DNA of 64,000 bases from Mycobacterium sp. 1274761.0. GTDB lineage: Bacteria > Actinomycetota > Actinomycetes > Mycobacteriales > Mycobacteriaceae. The stretch lies in assembly GCF_001668615.1 (NCBI RefSeq), contig NZ_LZMC01000055.1:179838-243837 (forward strand). The letters are read 5' to 3'. Each line of letters begins with the position of its first letter. Within the stretch, counting starts at the first letter, position 1. Shown in pieces: positions 29,382 through 38,900 of the stretch. The notes below the pieces were generated by a model. That model ran no database searches, had not been told where the DNA came from, and worked only from the letters and a program-made list of their open reading frames with translations. Made by a program: the position numbers and the translations under genes.

Positions 29382-30503
29382 TCAGTACGCTCCCCACCGG
29401 TAGGGGGCGATGAGTGGGTTGCCCGCGGTGTACGGGCTCGGCATCTGACCGATCGTGCGGCCCCACTGCATCTCGAGCTCGGTGAGATTGCCCTCCCACC
29501 GGGTGCCGGTGAACAGCCCCGCGTCCAACCTGCTCAACGTGAGGTCGACGACAAGCGTGATGTTGGCGAAGTCGCCGCGGAACCAGTTGGGAATGGTGCT
29601 CTTCACCCACGGGTAGGTGGACAGGAAGTCCAGGCCTTTGGTGAGAGCGGGGCCGGCATCGGCGAGCGCGCGCAGCGTCGGCGCCAGGTTACGCAGGTTC
29701 GCCACAAACGATTCCTTGGTCTGGTTGACGGTGTCAGTGGCGATCGCACTGAACTTGCCCAGCGCGTCGACGGCGTCGGCGATCTTCTGGCGCGAGTCGG
29801 CCAGCACGGCGAGCGCCTGGGGGATGGTGGTGAGCGCCTTGTCGACGGCCGGGTCGTTGGCAGCAACCTGACCGACGAGCGAGTTGAGATTCTCTGTGGC
29901 GGTGATGATGTCGTCGGTCTGAATGTTCAGCGCTGCGATGAACGTGTCCAGCTGCGCGAGCAGGCTGCGCAGGTCGCCCTCACGGCCGGCCATGGCCTTG
30001 GCGAACGCCTGGTTGATCTCCTGTAGCTGTCCAAGACCACCGCCGTTGAGCAGGATCGACACCGAGGCCAGCGTCTGCTCCGTCGTCGGATACGTGCTGG
30101 CCGAGGACAACGGGATCACCGAACCGTTTTTCAGCTCGCCTTGCGGCGGTTCGTTGGTCGGCGGCGCCAGCTCGATGTGCATCCCGCCGAGCAGGCTGGT
30201 CGTGCCGACCTTGGCGGTGCTGTTCGCCGGCAGATGGACATCGCCGTCGATGCGCATGGTCACCAGGGCGTGCCAGTCCTGTACCTCGATCTTGGTGACG
30301 TTGCCGACGTTGACGTCGGCGACGCGCACACGGGTGTTCTGCTGGATGACCACCACGTCGGGCAACTGCGCCTGGATGACGTAGGAGCCGTCACCGCTGC
30401 CTTCGGTTCCGGGCAGCGTCAATGAATTCAGCCCTCGCCATTCGCATCCCGGCACCGCGGATAGGCACGCGGCCGCCAGGACAGCGGCGATCAGCCGCCT
30501 CAC
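29382..30503 (-). CDS. mceE: Mce family lipoprotein MceE (LprN-type)
   Basis: A 373-residue Mce subunit with a lipoprotein signal: MRRLIAAVLAAACLSAVPGC, with Cys 20 as the acylation site. The MCE domain follows (YVIQAQLPDVVVIQQNTRVRVADVNVGNVTKIEV, about 40-75), then a long helical part with the ALADAGPALTKGLDFLSTYPW segment. The lipobox is the feature that separates MceE from its five siblings. It overlaps mceD by 4 bp. Confidence 0.93.
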   Translation of the reverse strand: MRRLIAAVLAAACLSAVPGCEWRGLNSLTLPGTEGSGDGSYVIQAQLPDVVVIQQNTRVRVADVNVGNVTKIEVQDWHALVTMRIDGDVHLPANSTAKVGTTSLLGGMHIELAPPTNEPPQGELKNGSVIPLSSASTYPTTEQTLASVSILLNGGGLGQLQEINQAFAKAMAGREGDLRSLLAQLDTFIAALNIQTDDIITATENLNSLVGQVAANDPAVDKALTTIPQALAVLADSRQKIADAVDALGKFSAIATDTVNQTKESFVANLRNLAPTLRALADAGPALTKGLDFLSTYPWVKSTIPNWFRGDFANITLVVDLTLSRLDAGLFTGTRWEGNLTELEMQWGRTIGQMPSPYTAGNPLIAPYRWGAY

Positions 30504-31828
30504 GGCCTGCCACCCGGCGGTGGCGGTTCGGCAGGTTGGCTTGCCGGCGCCACCATCAGGCCTTCCAGGCCTTGGCCGGGATCGGTGGGGGTGCCCTGCG
30601 GCGGCGGACCGCTCGGCAGCTGCGCCTCGGCGGGCAGGGCAGCGGGTCCAGACGGCGGCAGGTGCGGGTTGAGCCGGTCTTCGCTATAGGTGATCTCGTT
30701 CGGGCGCGCCGCCGCTCCGACGAACGGGTTGACCCCCAGGGGAGGGAAGTTGTACTGACGGTTCTTGATGATCGGCGCCAGGTACTGCACGCACAGCTTG
30801 GCCGACTGCTCGAATCCTCGACGCGACGCGGCTTGGATTGCGCTGCAGATGAATTGGACGGTGTTGGCGAAGTTGACCGGCGCGAGTATGCCCGTCACTG
30901 CGCTTTGCGCGGGCTGGTAGATGTTCATGAAGTTCTGGAACACCGTGGGCGTGATGTGCAGCACCTGCTTGACGTCGCCGCGACTGTCGTTCAGGGCGGT
31001 GGTGATCGCGTTGAGATGGTCGACGGTGAGGCCGAGACCTTCACGGTTCTCGGCGACGAAACCGCGCAGATCGTTCACCGCGCCGTCGAGACCCTTGGTG
31101 GCAGCAGCGATTTCGTCGGGCGAGTTGGACAGCACGGTCGTCACGTCCGCCAGGTTCATGTTGAACTCGGCAAGCAGATCACTGCTCGAGGACAGCGCCG
31201 ACACCAGCAACTGAAGGTTCCGCACCGTGCTGAAGATGTCGGTGCTGTGGTCGCCGAGTGCCGACACCGCCTGCGACAGCTTGATCACCGTGTCGCGGGC
31301 GGTAGCACCGTTGCCCCGCAGATTGTCAGCGGCGGTATTGATGAACTCACCGACGGCGCTTGGTCCCCCGGGTGTGGTCGGCTGCAGCGATTCGGTCAAC
31401 TTTTCCAGTTGCTGACGGAAGTCGTCCCATTCGATTGGCACGGCGGTGCGGTCCTGTGGAATCGTGGCTCCCGCAGCGAGTTTCGGCCCGCCCGAGTACG
31501 CAGGCACCAGCTGAATCGCCCTGGCGGTGACCAGCGACGGCGACAGGATCGCGGCCTTGGCGTCGGCGGGTACGGGGTACTGCCTGTCGACGGAGAAGGT
31601 CACCTTCGTGCGGTCGGGCTGTGGGTCAATCGCCTCCACCGTTCCGACGGCGACACCGAGGATGCGGACCTCGTCGCCGGTGTATAGACCGTTGGCGTTC
31701 GCGAAGTATGCCGAGTAGAAGACGTTGGCGGCCTTCTTCCACCACGGTGTCGCCACCACCGTCACGGCCACGGACAGGACGACGGCAAGGGTTGCCGCCG
31801 TGGCGATGCGGAGGACTCGCCTGCTCAA
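30500..31828 (-). CDS. mceD: Mce family protein MceD
   Basis: A 442-residue Mce subunit. One membrane anchor (IATAATLAVVLSVAVTVVATPWW, about 7-29) and an MCE domain (YTGDEVRILGVAVGTVEAIDPQPDRTKV, about 48-80) are followed by a long helical region and a Pro-rich C-terminal 60 residues. It overlaps mceC and mceE by 4 bp each, which indicates strict co-translation. Confidence 0.92.
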   Translation of the reverse strand: MSRRVLRIATAATLAVVLSVAVTVVATPWWKKAANVFYSAYFANANGLYTGDEVRILGVAVGTVEAIDPQPDRTKVTFSVDRQYPVPADAKAAILSPSLVTARAIQLVPAYSGGPKLAAGATIPQDRTAVPIEWDDFRQQLEKLTESLQPTTPGGPSAVGEFINTAADNLRGNGATARDTVIKLSQAVSALGDHSTDIFSTVRNLQLLVSALSSSSDLLAEFNMNLADVTTVLSNSPDEIAAATKGLDGAVNDLRGFVAENREGLGLTVDHLNAITTALNDSRGDVKQVLHITPTVFQNFMNIYQPAQSAVTGILAPVNFANTVQFICSAIQAASRRGFEQSAKLCVQYLAPIIKNRQYNFPPLGVNPFVGAAARPNEITYSEDRLNPHLPPSGPAALPAEAQLPSGPPPQGTPTDPGQGLEGLMVAPASQPAEPPPPGGRP

Positions 31829-33198
31829 TGCTGTCCCCCTCTGATGTCGGCAGGGTTGGCAGGCGGGCCCGCCGGGACCGGCTCGGGGTTGGGCGGTGCG
31901 ATGGTCGGCGCAGGCAGCTCACCCGGCGCGGGACCAAGCGCGGGCGGACCCGGTGGTGGGCCGCCGGGTGGCGGCGCGGGAAGCGGCTCGCGGTACGGGT
32001 ACCGGCCGGGGAACTGCTCGGGGAGGTTGGGGTCCTGGTTGCCGGTGATCGCGTCCGGCAGCGTCAAGTGCGGTTCGCCGCCCTGACCGGTCCGGGGGAA
32101 CGGCGTTGGCAGCGCCGGTGTTCCGGGTTGACCGACACCGGGATCGACCAGCTGCGACGGCAGCAGCACGCTGGGATCGAGGCCGAGATCCGAGAACGCG
32201 GCGTCGATGAAGGGCTGGGAGAACTGTCCCGGTAGCAGGTTCACCAGCGAGGCCTTGAAGAACGGGCCCGCGCCCAGTACCTCGCCGAACGACATCGCAT
32301 AGCGCCGCAGCAGATACAGCGTGCGTTGCAGTTCCTTCTTGCGGTTGTCCAGGATCCCCAGGACGCCGTTGAGCTTGTCCAGCGCGGGTTTGAGTTGGGT
32401 GCGGTTGTCGTTCACCAGACCCGAGATCTGATGCGACACCGCGGTGAGGTTGTTCATCAATGCGTCGACCGAGTCACGCTGCGCGAGAACCTCGCTCAGC
32501 AGCGCATCGGCGTTGACGACCAGCTTGGCGATCTGGTCGCTGCGCTTGCCCAGCACCGCGGTCACCTTGTTCGCGTCGGCCAGCAGATTGCGAAGCTGCG
32601 CGTCGCGATTGTTGAGGGTGTCGGAGAACTTCGCCACCCCTTTCAGCGCGATCCGCAATTCTGGTGGGGTGTCTTCGAAGGTGTCGGCCAACGTGGTGAG
32701 CGATGCCGAGAGTTGGGTGGTGTCCAGCGCGCTGATGGTCGTGGTCAGGTCACCCAGGGCGGTCGGCAGGTCGTAGGGCGACTTGGTGCGCTCGAGCGGA
32801 ATGGTGCCGGTGAGACTGCCATCCCCGCGCGGGGTCAGCTCGAGCATCTTCGTGCCGAGGACGGTCTCGGCCTTGATCGCGGCCTCGGTCCGGTCTCCGA
32901 GCTCCACGTTATCGCGAACGGTGAAGTCCACCAACACCTTCGTGCCGTCGAGCTTGACGTCGGACACCCTTCCCACCGACAGCCCCGACACGCGCACGTC
33001 GCTGCCCGGTTTGATCCCGCCGGCCTCGGCGAAGTAGGCGGAGTAGTCGCTGGTGCCCTTGACGAACGGGATCTTGTCATAGGAGAAGGCAGCCACCACC
33101 GCCACGATCACCAGGGTGAATCCGACAAGACCGACGACGAGCCTGTTGCGCTCGGCGAGCGGTTTGATGGTGGGCCTTCTCAGTCTGAGTCGCGTCAT
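31825..33198 (-). CDS. mceC: Mce family protein MceC
   Basis: A 457-residue Mce subunit. After a Lys/Arg-rich start there is a membrane anchor (LVVGLVGFTLVIVAVVAAFSY) and an MCE domain (FAEAGGIKPGSDVRVSGLSVGRVSDVKLDGTKV). The helical region ends near residue 350 and the last 100 residues are Pro-Gly-rich. The ATG at 33198 overlaps the mceB stop as ATGA and is preferred to an in-frame start four codons earlier. Confidence 0.92.
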   Translation of the reverse strand: MTRLRLRRPTIKPLAERNRLVVGLVGFTLVIVAVVAAFSYDKIPFVKGTSDYSAYFAEAGGIKPGSDVRVSGLSVGRVSDVKLDGTKVLVDFTVRDNVELGDRTEAAIKAETVLGTKMLELTPRGDGSLTGTIPLERTKSPYDLPTALGDLTTTISALDTTQLSASLTTLADTFEDTPPELRIALKGVAKFSDTLNNRDAQLRNLLADANKVTAVLGKRSDQIAKLVVNADALLSEVLAQRDSVDALMNNLTAVSHQISGLVNDNRTQLKPALDKLNGVLGILDNRKKELQRTLYLLRRYAMSFGEVLGAGPFFKASLVNLLPGQFSQPFIDAAFSDLGLDPSVLLPSQLVDPGVGQPGTPALPTPFPRTGQGGEPHLTLPDAITGNQDPNLPEQFPGRYPYREPLPAPPPGGPPPGPPALGPAPGELPAPTIAPPNPEPVPAGPPANPADIRGGQH

Positions 33199-34223
33199 TT
33201 CGGTGTGCACCGTCCCGTGTCCTGGCCGGCGAGCTTGACGTACATCGGCTGGCCGCCCTTCCCGTTGACCTTCAGCACCGCATCGCAGAGGTAAAAGCCG
33301 AAGTAGTCGCCGTAGAGGCCGTTTCGCGCCAGCACCTGATAGGTGTCGCGCAGCGTCTTCAGCAGATCGTCGACGTAGTCGTGGTCGGCCATGATCTGAC
33401 CGGACACCCGATCTGTCTGGTTGACGAATTCCTTGATGGGTGCCCGCGCTTCGGTCAGCAGATCGGTAACCGAAGCCGCCGCGGCGTTGATGTAGGCGGT
33501 GCCCGTTGCGATGTCGCTGCGGCGCTCCGATAGGCCCGCGACGAGTTCGGAGAGCTTATCCAGACCTTGGGCGAACTGGTCATCGCGTTTGGCGAAGGTG
33601 CTCAGCACCGTGTTCAGGTTCTTGATGACCTCTCCGATGAGCTCGTCTCGGCCCGCCAAAGTCGTTGTCAGCGCCGATGTCTGGGCCAGTACCGACGAAA
33701 TGGTGCCGCCCTGGCCCTGGAACACCCGGAGCAGTTCACCCGACAGGGCGTTGACCTGGTCTGGATCAAGGGCGCGGAACAGCGGCCGGAAGCCGCCGAC
33801 CAGGGCGTCGATGTCGAGGGCGGGTGAGGTGCGGGCGAGTGGAATAGTCTGTCCCGGTTGCAGTTTCCGTACCGAGCCGGGGCCGGCCTCCAGCGCCAGA
33901 TAGCGGTCGCCGATCAAATTCTCGTAGCGCACCGCCGCCTTGGTGCCCTCGGTCAATGTGATGCTCCGGTCGACGGCGAATTCGACGCTGACGGTGCCGT
34001 CCTTGTGCAGCATCATGGTGCGCACCTTGCCGACCTCCACCCCGGCGATACGGACGAAATTGCCGCCTTTGAGGCCCGACACGTTGGTGAAAACCGCGTT
34101 GTAGGTGTTGGTGGCGTCGAAGCGGAACTGCCCGAAGACGGTCACGAGGATGAACGTGAACACCAGGCACGCCGCTGTGAACAATCCGACCCGAACGAGC
34201 GCGCGGACGCTGACGCCTCTCAT
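33195..34223 (-). CDS. mceB: Mce family protein MceB
   Basis: A 342-residue Mce subunit, the shortest of the six because it lacks a Pro-rich tail. Anchor ALVRVGLFTAACLVFTFILVT (about 8-28), MCE domain FTNVSGLKGGNFVRIAGVEVGKVRTMML (about 44-72). The C-terminus FYLCDAVLKVNGKGGQPMYVKLAGQ, with two Cys in the last 35 residues, is typical of MceB. It overlaps mceA and mceC by 4 bp each. Confidence 0.92.
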   Translation of the reverse strand: MRGVSVRALVRVGLFTAACLVFTFILVTVFGQFRFDATNTYNAVFTNVSGLKGGNFVRIAGVEVGKVRTMMLHKDGTVSVEFAVDRSITLTEGTKAAVRYENLIGDRYLALEAGPGSVRKLQPGQTIPLARTSPALDIDALVGGFRPLFRALDPDQVNALSGELLRVFQGQGGTISSVLAQTSALTTTLAGRDELIGEVIKNLNTVLSTFAKRDDQFAQGLDKLSELVAGLSERRSDIATGTAYINAAAASVTDLLTEARAPIKEFVNQTDRVSGQIMADHDYVDDLLKTLRDTYQVLARNGLYGDYFGFYLCDAVLKVNGKGGQPMYVKLAGQDTGRCTPK

Positions 34224-35569
34224 GGCTGACCCCCGCCGCCCGGCGGAGGCGGATAGAGCGGGCTGCCGTCCGGGCCGAATTCCGCAGCACCATAAGGCGG
34301 TTCACCGGGGTAGGCGGGCAGCGGACCGGGCGCGGGCCCACCGGGGTAGCGGATCCGCGGCGGTTCGGGGTTGCCCTTGGTGACCGGGAAGTAGTTGGCG
34401 ATGCCGGGGAATCCGATGCCCGGATTGGGCCTGAGGTCCAGGCCCGTGCCGAACCCGGTGTCGGTGACGAGGTACTTGACGGGGAAATTCTTCAGCGGGT
34501 CGGGCAGCGAGCCGCAGCTTGGCTTGCCGCCCGGGCCGCCGCTGGCGTTGACGATCGGCAGGTTGTCCGGGTAGCGGTAGGGATCGTCGCCCATCAGCAG
34601 CGCGGCGTCCATGATGACGGATTTTCCGTTGCCGCCGATGGCATCTCGGCCGCCGTTCTCGAGGAACCACTGGGCGCCCTGGAACAGGCAGGTGTAGGTC
34701 GGTGAGTATTTCATCAGCAACGCGGTCGTCGGGTCGGTGATGTTCATGGCGCGAACTAGGGCCGGTTGGTTGCCGCCAATGGTGTTGATGCCCGCATGTG
34801 AGAAACCGACCGCCGACAACAACATGGTGTCCAGCGCCTGTGCGTGGTCGGAGATCGTGGTGCTGGTGGTGGAGAACGAATCGAGGATCGACACGATGTT
34901 GTGCGCCGCATCCGAATACGCCTTGGCCGTCTGACCGAACAACTGCCAGTCCTGGCGCACGGTTTCCATCCGCGGATTCACCGCGGTCAGCACGTTGTTG
35001 GCGTCGGTGATGGCCGCACCCATCACATCGCCCTTGCCGCGCACCGATTCGGCCACCGCCGACAGCACCGCGTTGAGCTTCGCCGGGTCGATGGCTTGCA
35101 CGACCCCCTGCAGACTCTGGAACACGGTGTTGACCTCGACGGTCACGTTGCGCGAGCGCACCACCGACCCCGGCTTGAGTCGTTGGGGACTCGGGTTGGG
35201 CGGCACGATCAGATCGACGTACTTGGCGCCGAAGGCCGTGCTCGACTTGATCTCCGCCTCCAGATTGCTCGGCAGGAATTTGAACGGCTCGGGGTCGATC
35301 TTCAGGGCGAGCTTCGACACGGCGCCCGCCGCGCCGGTTTCGGCGCCGATCGAGGTGACCTCGCCCACCTGGACGCCGCGCAACTTGACCTTCGCGCCGT
35401 CCTCCATGACCAGACCCGCCCTGTCGGAGACCAGAGTCAGCGGTTCGTAGCTGCGCAGCGTGCCGGAGAACAGCATGGCGGTGAGCGCGCTGACGGCGGC
35501 CACGACGACGAACAGCACCGGCGCCCACCAGATCGGATCGATATTGCCTCGTCGAGATGAGTTGGTCAT
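34220..35569 (-). CDS. mceA: Mce family protein MceA
   Basis: A 449-residue Mce subunit and the first of the six. The membrane anchor is PIWWAPVLFVVVAAVSALTAMLF (about 12-34) and the MCE domain has DRAGLVMEDGAKVKLRGVQVGEVTSIG (about 49-75). The tail after residue 390 is Pro-Gly-Tyr-rich. The FSHAGINTIGGNQPALV segment is conserved in MceA proteins. It starts seven bases after the yrbEB stop. Confidence 0.93.
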   Translation of the reverse strand: MTNSSRRGNIDPIWWAPVLFVVVAAVSALTAMLFSGTLRSYEPLTLVSDRAGLVMEDGAKVKLRGVQVGEVTSIGAETGAAGAVSKLALKIDPEPFKFLPSNLEAEIKSSTAFGAKYVDLIVPPNPSPQRLKPGSVVRSRNVTVEVNTVFQSLQGVVQAIDPAKLNAVLSAVAESVRGKGDVMGAAITDANNVLTAVNPRMETVRQDWQLFGQTAKAYSDAAHNIVSILDSFSTTSTTISDHAQALDTMLLSAVGFSHAGINTIGGNQPALVRAMNITDPTTALLMKYSPTYTCLFQGAQWFLENGGRDAIGGNGKSVIMDAALLMGDDPYRYPDNLPIVNASGGPGGKPSCGSLPDPLKNFPVKYLVTDTGFGTGLDLRPNPGIGFPGIANYFPVTKGNPEPPRIRYPGGPAPGPLPAYPGEPPYGAAEFGPDGSPLYPPPPGGGGQP

Positions 35570-35576
35570 CGGCCGC

Positions 35577-36392
35577 TCATCCCGACAGGTGGAAGTTGCC
35601 AGACTGCCCGTACACGGACAGCGTGATCGTCAAGAGGATGAATACCCCTGCGGTGATGGACATCCGCACCGCGCGGCCGACGGCCTCACCCACCCCGGCC
35701 GGTCCGCCGGTGACGGTGTAGCCGTAGTAAGTGTGCACCGCCATCACCGCGGCCGCCATCGCCACCGCCTCGGTAAAAGACCACAACAGATCTGTCGGCT
35801 GGAGAAACGTGTCGAAGTAGTGGTCGTACACACCGCGCGACTGCCCGTAGATGACCGTCGTGCCGAAGCGGGTTGCCAGGAACGACATCAGCACCGCGAC
35901 GGTGTAGATCGGGATGACCGCGACGACCCCGGCGACGATGCGGGTGGAGGCCAGGTAGGTGATCGGGCTTATTCCCATCACCTCCAGCGCGTCGATCTCC
36001 TCGTTGATGCGCATGGCGCCGATCTGCGCGGTGGCACCGGCGCCGATGGTCGCGGCCAGCGCCACCCCCGCGGTCGCCGGCGCGATGAACCGGACGTTGA
36101 GGAATGCACCCAGAAAACCGGTCAGGGCTTCGATGCCCACGTTCGACAAAGTGTTGTAGCCCTGCACGGCGATCAGGGCACCGGTGGACAGCGTCAGGAA
36201 CCCGATGATGACGACCGTGCCACCGATCACGGCCAGCGCGCCGGTGCCCATGCCCATTCCGGCGATCTGGCGCAACACCATGGTCGGATGCCGGCGGAGG
36301 GCCTCCGGGGTGCTGCCCAGCGCCTGGCCGTAAAAGGCCGTCTGCTCCCCCAGTTTGCGCGTACGCTCGACCGCCTTGTCGACAACGGTCAC
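35577..36392 (-). CDS. yrbEB: Mce permease YrbEB (MlaE family)
   Basis: A 271-residue MlaE-type permease. Four to six membrane segments can be seen, for example GTGALAVIGGTVVIIGFLTL, AGVVAVIPIYTVAVLMSFLATRF and MSITAGVFILLTITLSVYG. The loop IGAGATAQIGAMRINEEIDALEVMGI carries the conserved EEIDALEVMGI coupling helix that contacts the MlaF-like ATPase. With YrbEA it forms the membrane core of the importer. The GTG start overlaps yrbEA by 4 bp; the open frame upstream is not used. Confidence 0.93.
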   Translation of the reverse strand: MTVVDKAVERTRKLGEQTAFYGQALGSTPEALRRHPTMVLRQIAGMGMGTGALAVIGGTVVIIGFLTLSTGALIAVQGYNTLSNVGIEALTGFLGAFLNVRFIAPATAGVALAATIGAGATAQIGAMRINEEIDALEVMGISPITYLASTRIVAGVVAVIPIYTVAVLMSFLATRFGTTVIYGQSRGVYDHYFDTFLQPTDLLWSFTEAVAMAAAVMAVHTYYGYTVTGGPAGVGEAVGRAVRMSITAGVFILLTITLSVYGQSGNFHLSG

Positions 36393-37153
36393 GGTGCCAC
36401 CTTGACGCCGAACGCGGTGGCCAGAATGTTGATGAGAAACAGTGCCATGAAGGCGAATACGACGGTTTCGTTGACAGCGGTACCCACCGCCGTCGGTCCG
36501 CCGCCGACATGCAGGCCCTTGTAGCACGCGATCAGCCCCGCCGAGAGCCCGAATAACAGCGCCTTGACCAGTGAGACGATCACCTGCGGCAGACCGGTCA
36601 GCAAGGTCATGCCTGCGACGAACGCGCCTGGCGTGACGTGCTGGACGAAGACGACGAAGAAGTAGCTGCCGAACAGGCCCACGACCGCGACCACCGAATA
36701 CAACATCAGCGCAACGAAAGTCGCGGCGAACACCCGCGGTACCACGAGCGCCTGGATGGGGTTGACCCCGATGACTTTCATGGCGTCGATTTCTTCGCGG
36801 ATGGTTCTGGCCCCGAGATCGGCGCACATCGCGGTGGCACCGGCGCCGGATACCACGATCGCGGTGACCACCGGCCCGACCTGGGTGACGGAGGCCAGCG
36901 CAGCACCGGCCCCGGAGAGGTCACCCGCGCCGACCTCGATCAGCACGATGTTGAGGGTGAAGACGATCAGCACGGTGTAGGGAATCGACAGCACGAGCGT
37001 CGGCACGATCGACACCCGCGCCACGAACCAGATCTGGTCGAGCAGCTCGCGCCAGGCGAACGGAGCCCGGAATGTGGCGGCGGCGGTTTCGCCCGCGAGC
37101 ACGACGAAATCGCCCATCGCGAAGGCGGGTTTGGACCACGCTATGCCCGTCAC
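36389..37153 (-). CDS. yrbEA: Mce permease YrbEA (MlaE family)
   Basis: A 254-residue MlaE-type permease and the first gene of the mce operon. Membrane segments include TLVLSIPYTVLIVFTLNIVLI, and the coupling helix SGAGATAMCADLGARTIREEIDAMKVIGVNP is clear. The start is uncertain: GTG at 37153 fits the family length best, while the frame stays open to 37219. The ATPase (MceG) that powers such importers is normally encoded elsewhere and is not seen here. Confidence 0.88.
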   Translation of the reverse strand: MTGIAWSKPAFAMGDFVVLAGETAAATFRAPFAWRELLDQIWFVARVSIVPTLVLSIPYTVLIVFTLNIVLIEVGAGDLSGAGAALASVTQVGPVVTAIVVSGAGATAMCADLGARTIREEIDAMKVIGVNPIQALVVPRVFAATFVALMLYSVVAVVGLFGSYFFVVFVQHVTPGAFVAGMTLLTGLPQVIVSLVKALLFGLSAGLIACYKGLHVGGGPTAVGTAVNETVVFAFMALFLINILATAFGVKVAP

Positions 37154-37257
37154 CGCGCGGACATTAGGGCGACACCCATTAGCCGTCAAAGGCAGCCCGG
37201 CGCGAAACACGCACGTCAATAATCAAATAAGCAGGTGACCAGAATGGGTGACCTTTA

Positions 37258-37270
37258 GCTCAGTCTGAGC
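37258..37270. promoter_or_regulatory. Palindrome in the mce/zinc-finger divergent gap
   Basis: GCTCAGTCTGAGC is a perfect palindrome about 105 bp upstream of yrbEA and 62 bp before the divergent zinc-finger gene. Just beside it, GGTGACC occurs twice in direct orientation at 37234-37240 and 37247-37253. The 178 bp gap must contain the mce promoter, so these are candidate regulator sites; no regulator gene is adjacent. Confidence 0.45.
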
Positions 37271-37331
37271 GAATCTCGGCGATTCTTACTGTTGTCAGAT
37301 GCCGGATGCTTCGGCAGTAGGCTCACAGCCC

Positions 37332-37685
37332 ATGAGCGCTGACATCGACCCGGCCGCGCCGCCGAGCGGCACCGGCTGCGCCGAGTGCGAGGCCGTGGGC
37401 GGGTGGTGGGTGCATCTGCGGCGCTGCGCGGCGTGCGGGCACATCGGCTGCTGCGATGACTCGCTGGCGCGCCATGCGTCGGCGCACTGGCGTGAGACCG
37501 GGCACCCGATCATCCGCTCGTTCGAACCCGGTGAAGACTGGTTCTGGAACTACCGCACGAACGAGTACTACGACGGCCCGGAGCTGGCGGCGCCCGAGTG
37601 CCGACCCACTGAAGAGACCGCGCCGGGTCCGCGCGGCCGCGTTCCGAGCGACTGGGCCGACCAGTTGCGCCGTCGCAGCATTTGA
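37332..37685 (+). CDS. UBP-type zinc-finger domain protein
   Basis: A 117-residue protein made almost wholly of one ZnF-UBP domain: GCAECEAVGGWWVHLRRCAACGHIGCCDDSLARHASAHWRETGHPIIRSF, with paired Cys and His ligands at about residues 16-65, then the EDWFWNYRTNEYY strand. In eukaryotes this domain binds the free C-terminus of ubiquitin; bacterial copies are common in actinobacteria and may bind C-terminal peptides such as Gly-Gly ends. A cellular role is unknown. Confidence 0.83.
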   Translation: MSADIDPAAPPSGTGCAECEAVGGWWVHLRRCAACGHIGCCDDSLARHASAHWRETGHPIIRSFEPGEDWFWNYRTNEYYDGPELAAPECRPTEETAPGPRGRVPSDWADQLRRRSI

Positions 37686-37718
37686 ATGAAAGCGACACCC
37701 ACCGGGTAGTCCCGTTCG

Positions 37719-37883
37719 GTGAGCAAAGACAAGCCTGCATCTACCGAAGCCGATAGCCCGAAGGGCGCCGACGACGACGTGGTGAGTGATCCCGCGAGGA
37801 GCTCCGGCGGTAGCGGCGACTGGTCCGACGAGGGCGGCGCCACACCGAGCGGTCCGGCCGACACCGGCGACGAGACGCAGTAA
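37719..37883 (+). CDS. Very small acidic hypothetical protein
   Basis: A 54-residue, Ser/Gly/Asp-rich protein (starts VSKDKPASTEADSPKGADDD, ends GPADTGDETQ). It has no hydrophobic segment and looks disordered. GTG start with normal codon use throughout and a stop just before the convergent epimerase stop. It lies 33 bp downstream of the zinc-finger gene and could be in its operon. No function is known. Confidence 0.55.
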   Translation: MSKDKPASTEADSPKGADDDVVSDPARSSGGSGDWSDEGGATPSGPADTGDETQ

Positions 37884-37885
37884 CT

Positions 37886-38857
37886 CTAAAGCGCCGACGC
37901 CAGACCCGACAACGTCTCGGCCGCTGTGTAGTTCGGTGTCCAGCCGAGTTGAGTTTTCGCCTTGGAAGTGTCCATCAGCACCGAGGTTCGCCCTGCGTGC
38001 AGCCACTCCAGCGCGGACGGGACGAACGGCAGCCGGGCAACGACTTCGGAGGTCGCCTTCACCGCGACGTGCGGCACGCGAACGGGCCACGCGCCAAGCG
38101 CCCTACCCACATCCGACATCGACAACACCCCGTCGCCGGCAAGATTGTAGGCGCCCGGTGGCGCGGAAGTCGTTGCGGCCAAGGCGATTGCGGCGGCGAC
38201 ATCGTCGTGGTGCACGAGTTGCACCGGGGTTCCCGGATCGGGGAAGGGCGGCTTGAGGACTCCCGTCACCTTGCGGACGACGTCGGGTAGCTGGTTCCAC
38301 GGCATGGCTTCGGCGAGCGCGGTCGCCTTGGGTCCGGCGACGATGCACGGCCGCAGAACGTATACCTCGAGCCCCGAGCCGTCGGTGATCTCGGCCAGCG
38401 CCGCCTCGCATGCCGCCTTCTGCTCGGAGTAGTAGTGCTCGGGCGAGCCACGCGGCGGCACGTTCTCGGTGATGGGTATCGGGTTGTCGGAGTGGTAGCC
38501 GTAGGCGGCGACCGACGATGTATAGACAAGGCGCCGTGTGGGCGTAGACGCCACCGCCGCCTCGAACACATTGCGCGTACCCGCAAGGTTGACCCGGGCG
38601 CTCTCCTCGCGCGAGCCCATGATGATGAAGGCGAGATGGACCGCGACGTCGGCATCGGCGACCAGCGCGTCGACGGCGTCGCGGTCGAGGATGTCGCCCT
38701 GGCGGTACTCGGTTTTGGTCCATCCGTGGTCGGCAGGATCGAAGGGTCGCCGCGCCATGCCGATGATGCGGTCGACATCGGGATGCTGCTCGAGTGCGTG
38801 CACCGCCGAGATGCCGATGTCTCCCGTGGGCCCCGTAACTGCGACCGTCAACCCCAT
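37886..38857 (-). CDS. NAD-dependent epimerase/dehydratase (extended SDR)
   Basis: A 323-residue extended SDR. The NAD motif TVAVTGPTGDIG is at the start, DVAVHLAFIIMGSREE and VYTSSVAAYGYH follow, and the catalytic YYSEQK (Tyr-x3-Lys) is near residue 143. It acts on a sugar-nucleotide or hydroxysteroid-like compound; the substrate cannot be told. It follows the carotenoid-oxidoreductase-like gene, 43 bp away on the same strand. Confidence 0.83.
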   Translation of the reverse strand: MGLTVAVTGPTGDIGISAVHALEQHPDVDRIIGMARRPFDPADHGWTKTEYRQGDILDRDAVDALVADADVAVHLAFIIMGSREESARVNLAGTRNVFEAAVASTPTRRLVYTSSVAAYGYHSDNPIPITENVPPRGSPEHYYSEQKAACEAALAEITDGSGLEVYVLRPCIVAGPKATALAEAMPWNQLPDVVRKVTGVLKPPFPDPGTPVQLVHHDDVAAAIALAATTSAPPGAYNLAGDGVLSMSDVGRALGAWPVRVPHVAVKATSEVVARLPFVPSALEWLHAGRTSVLMDTSKAKTQLGWTPNYTAAETLSGLASAL

Positions 38858-38900
38858 GGTCGGCGGGTTTCCCGATCTGCGGGTGGTGAAACGTGCGGGT

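Noticed and set aside
27923..37153. Assigning the mce operon as mce4 (cholesterol) or mce1
   Set aside because: The substrate class cannot be read from the sequence, and none of the usual marker neighbours is present.
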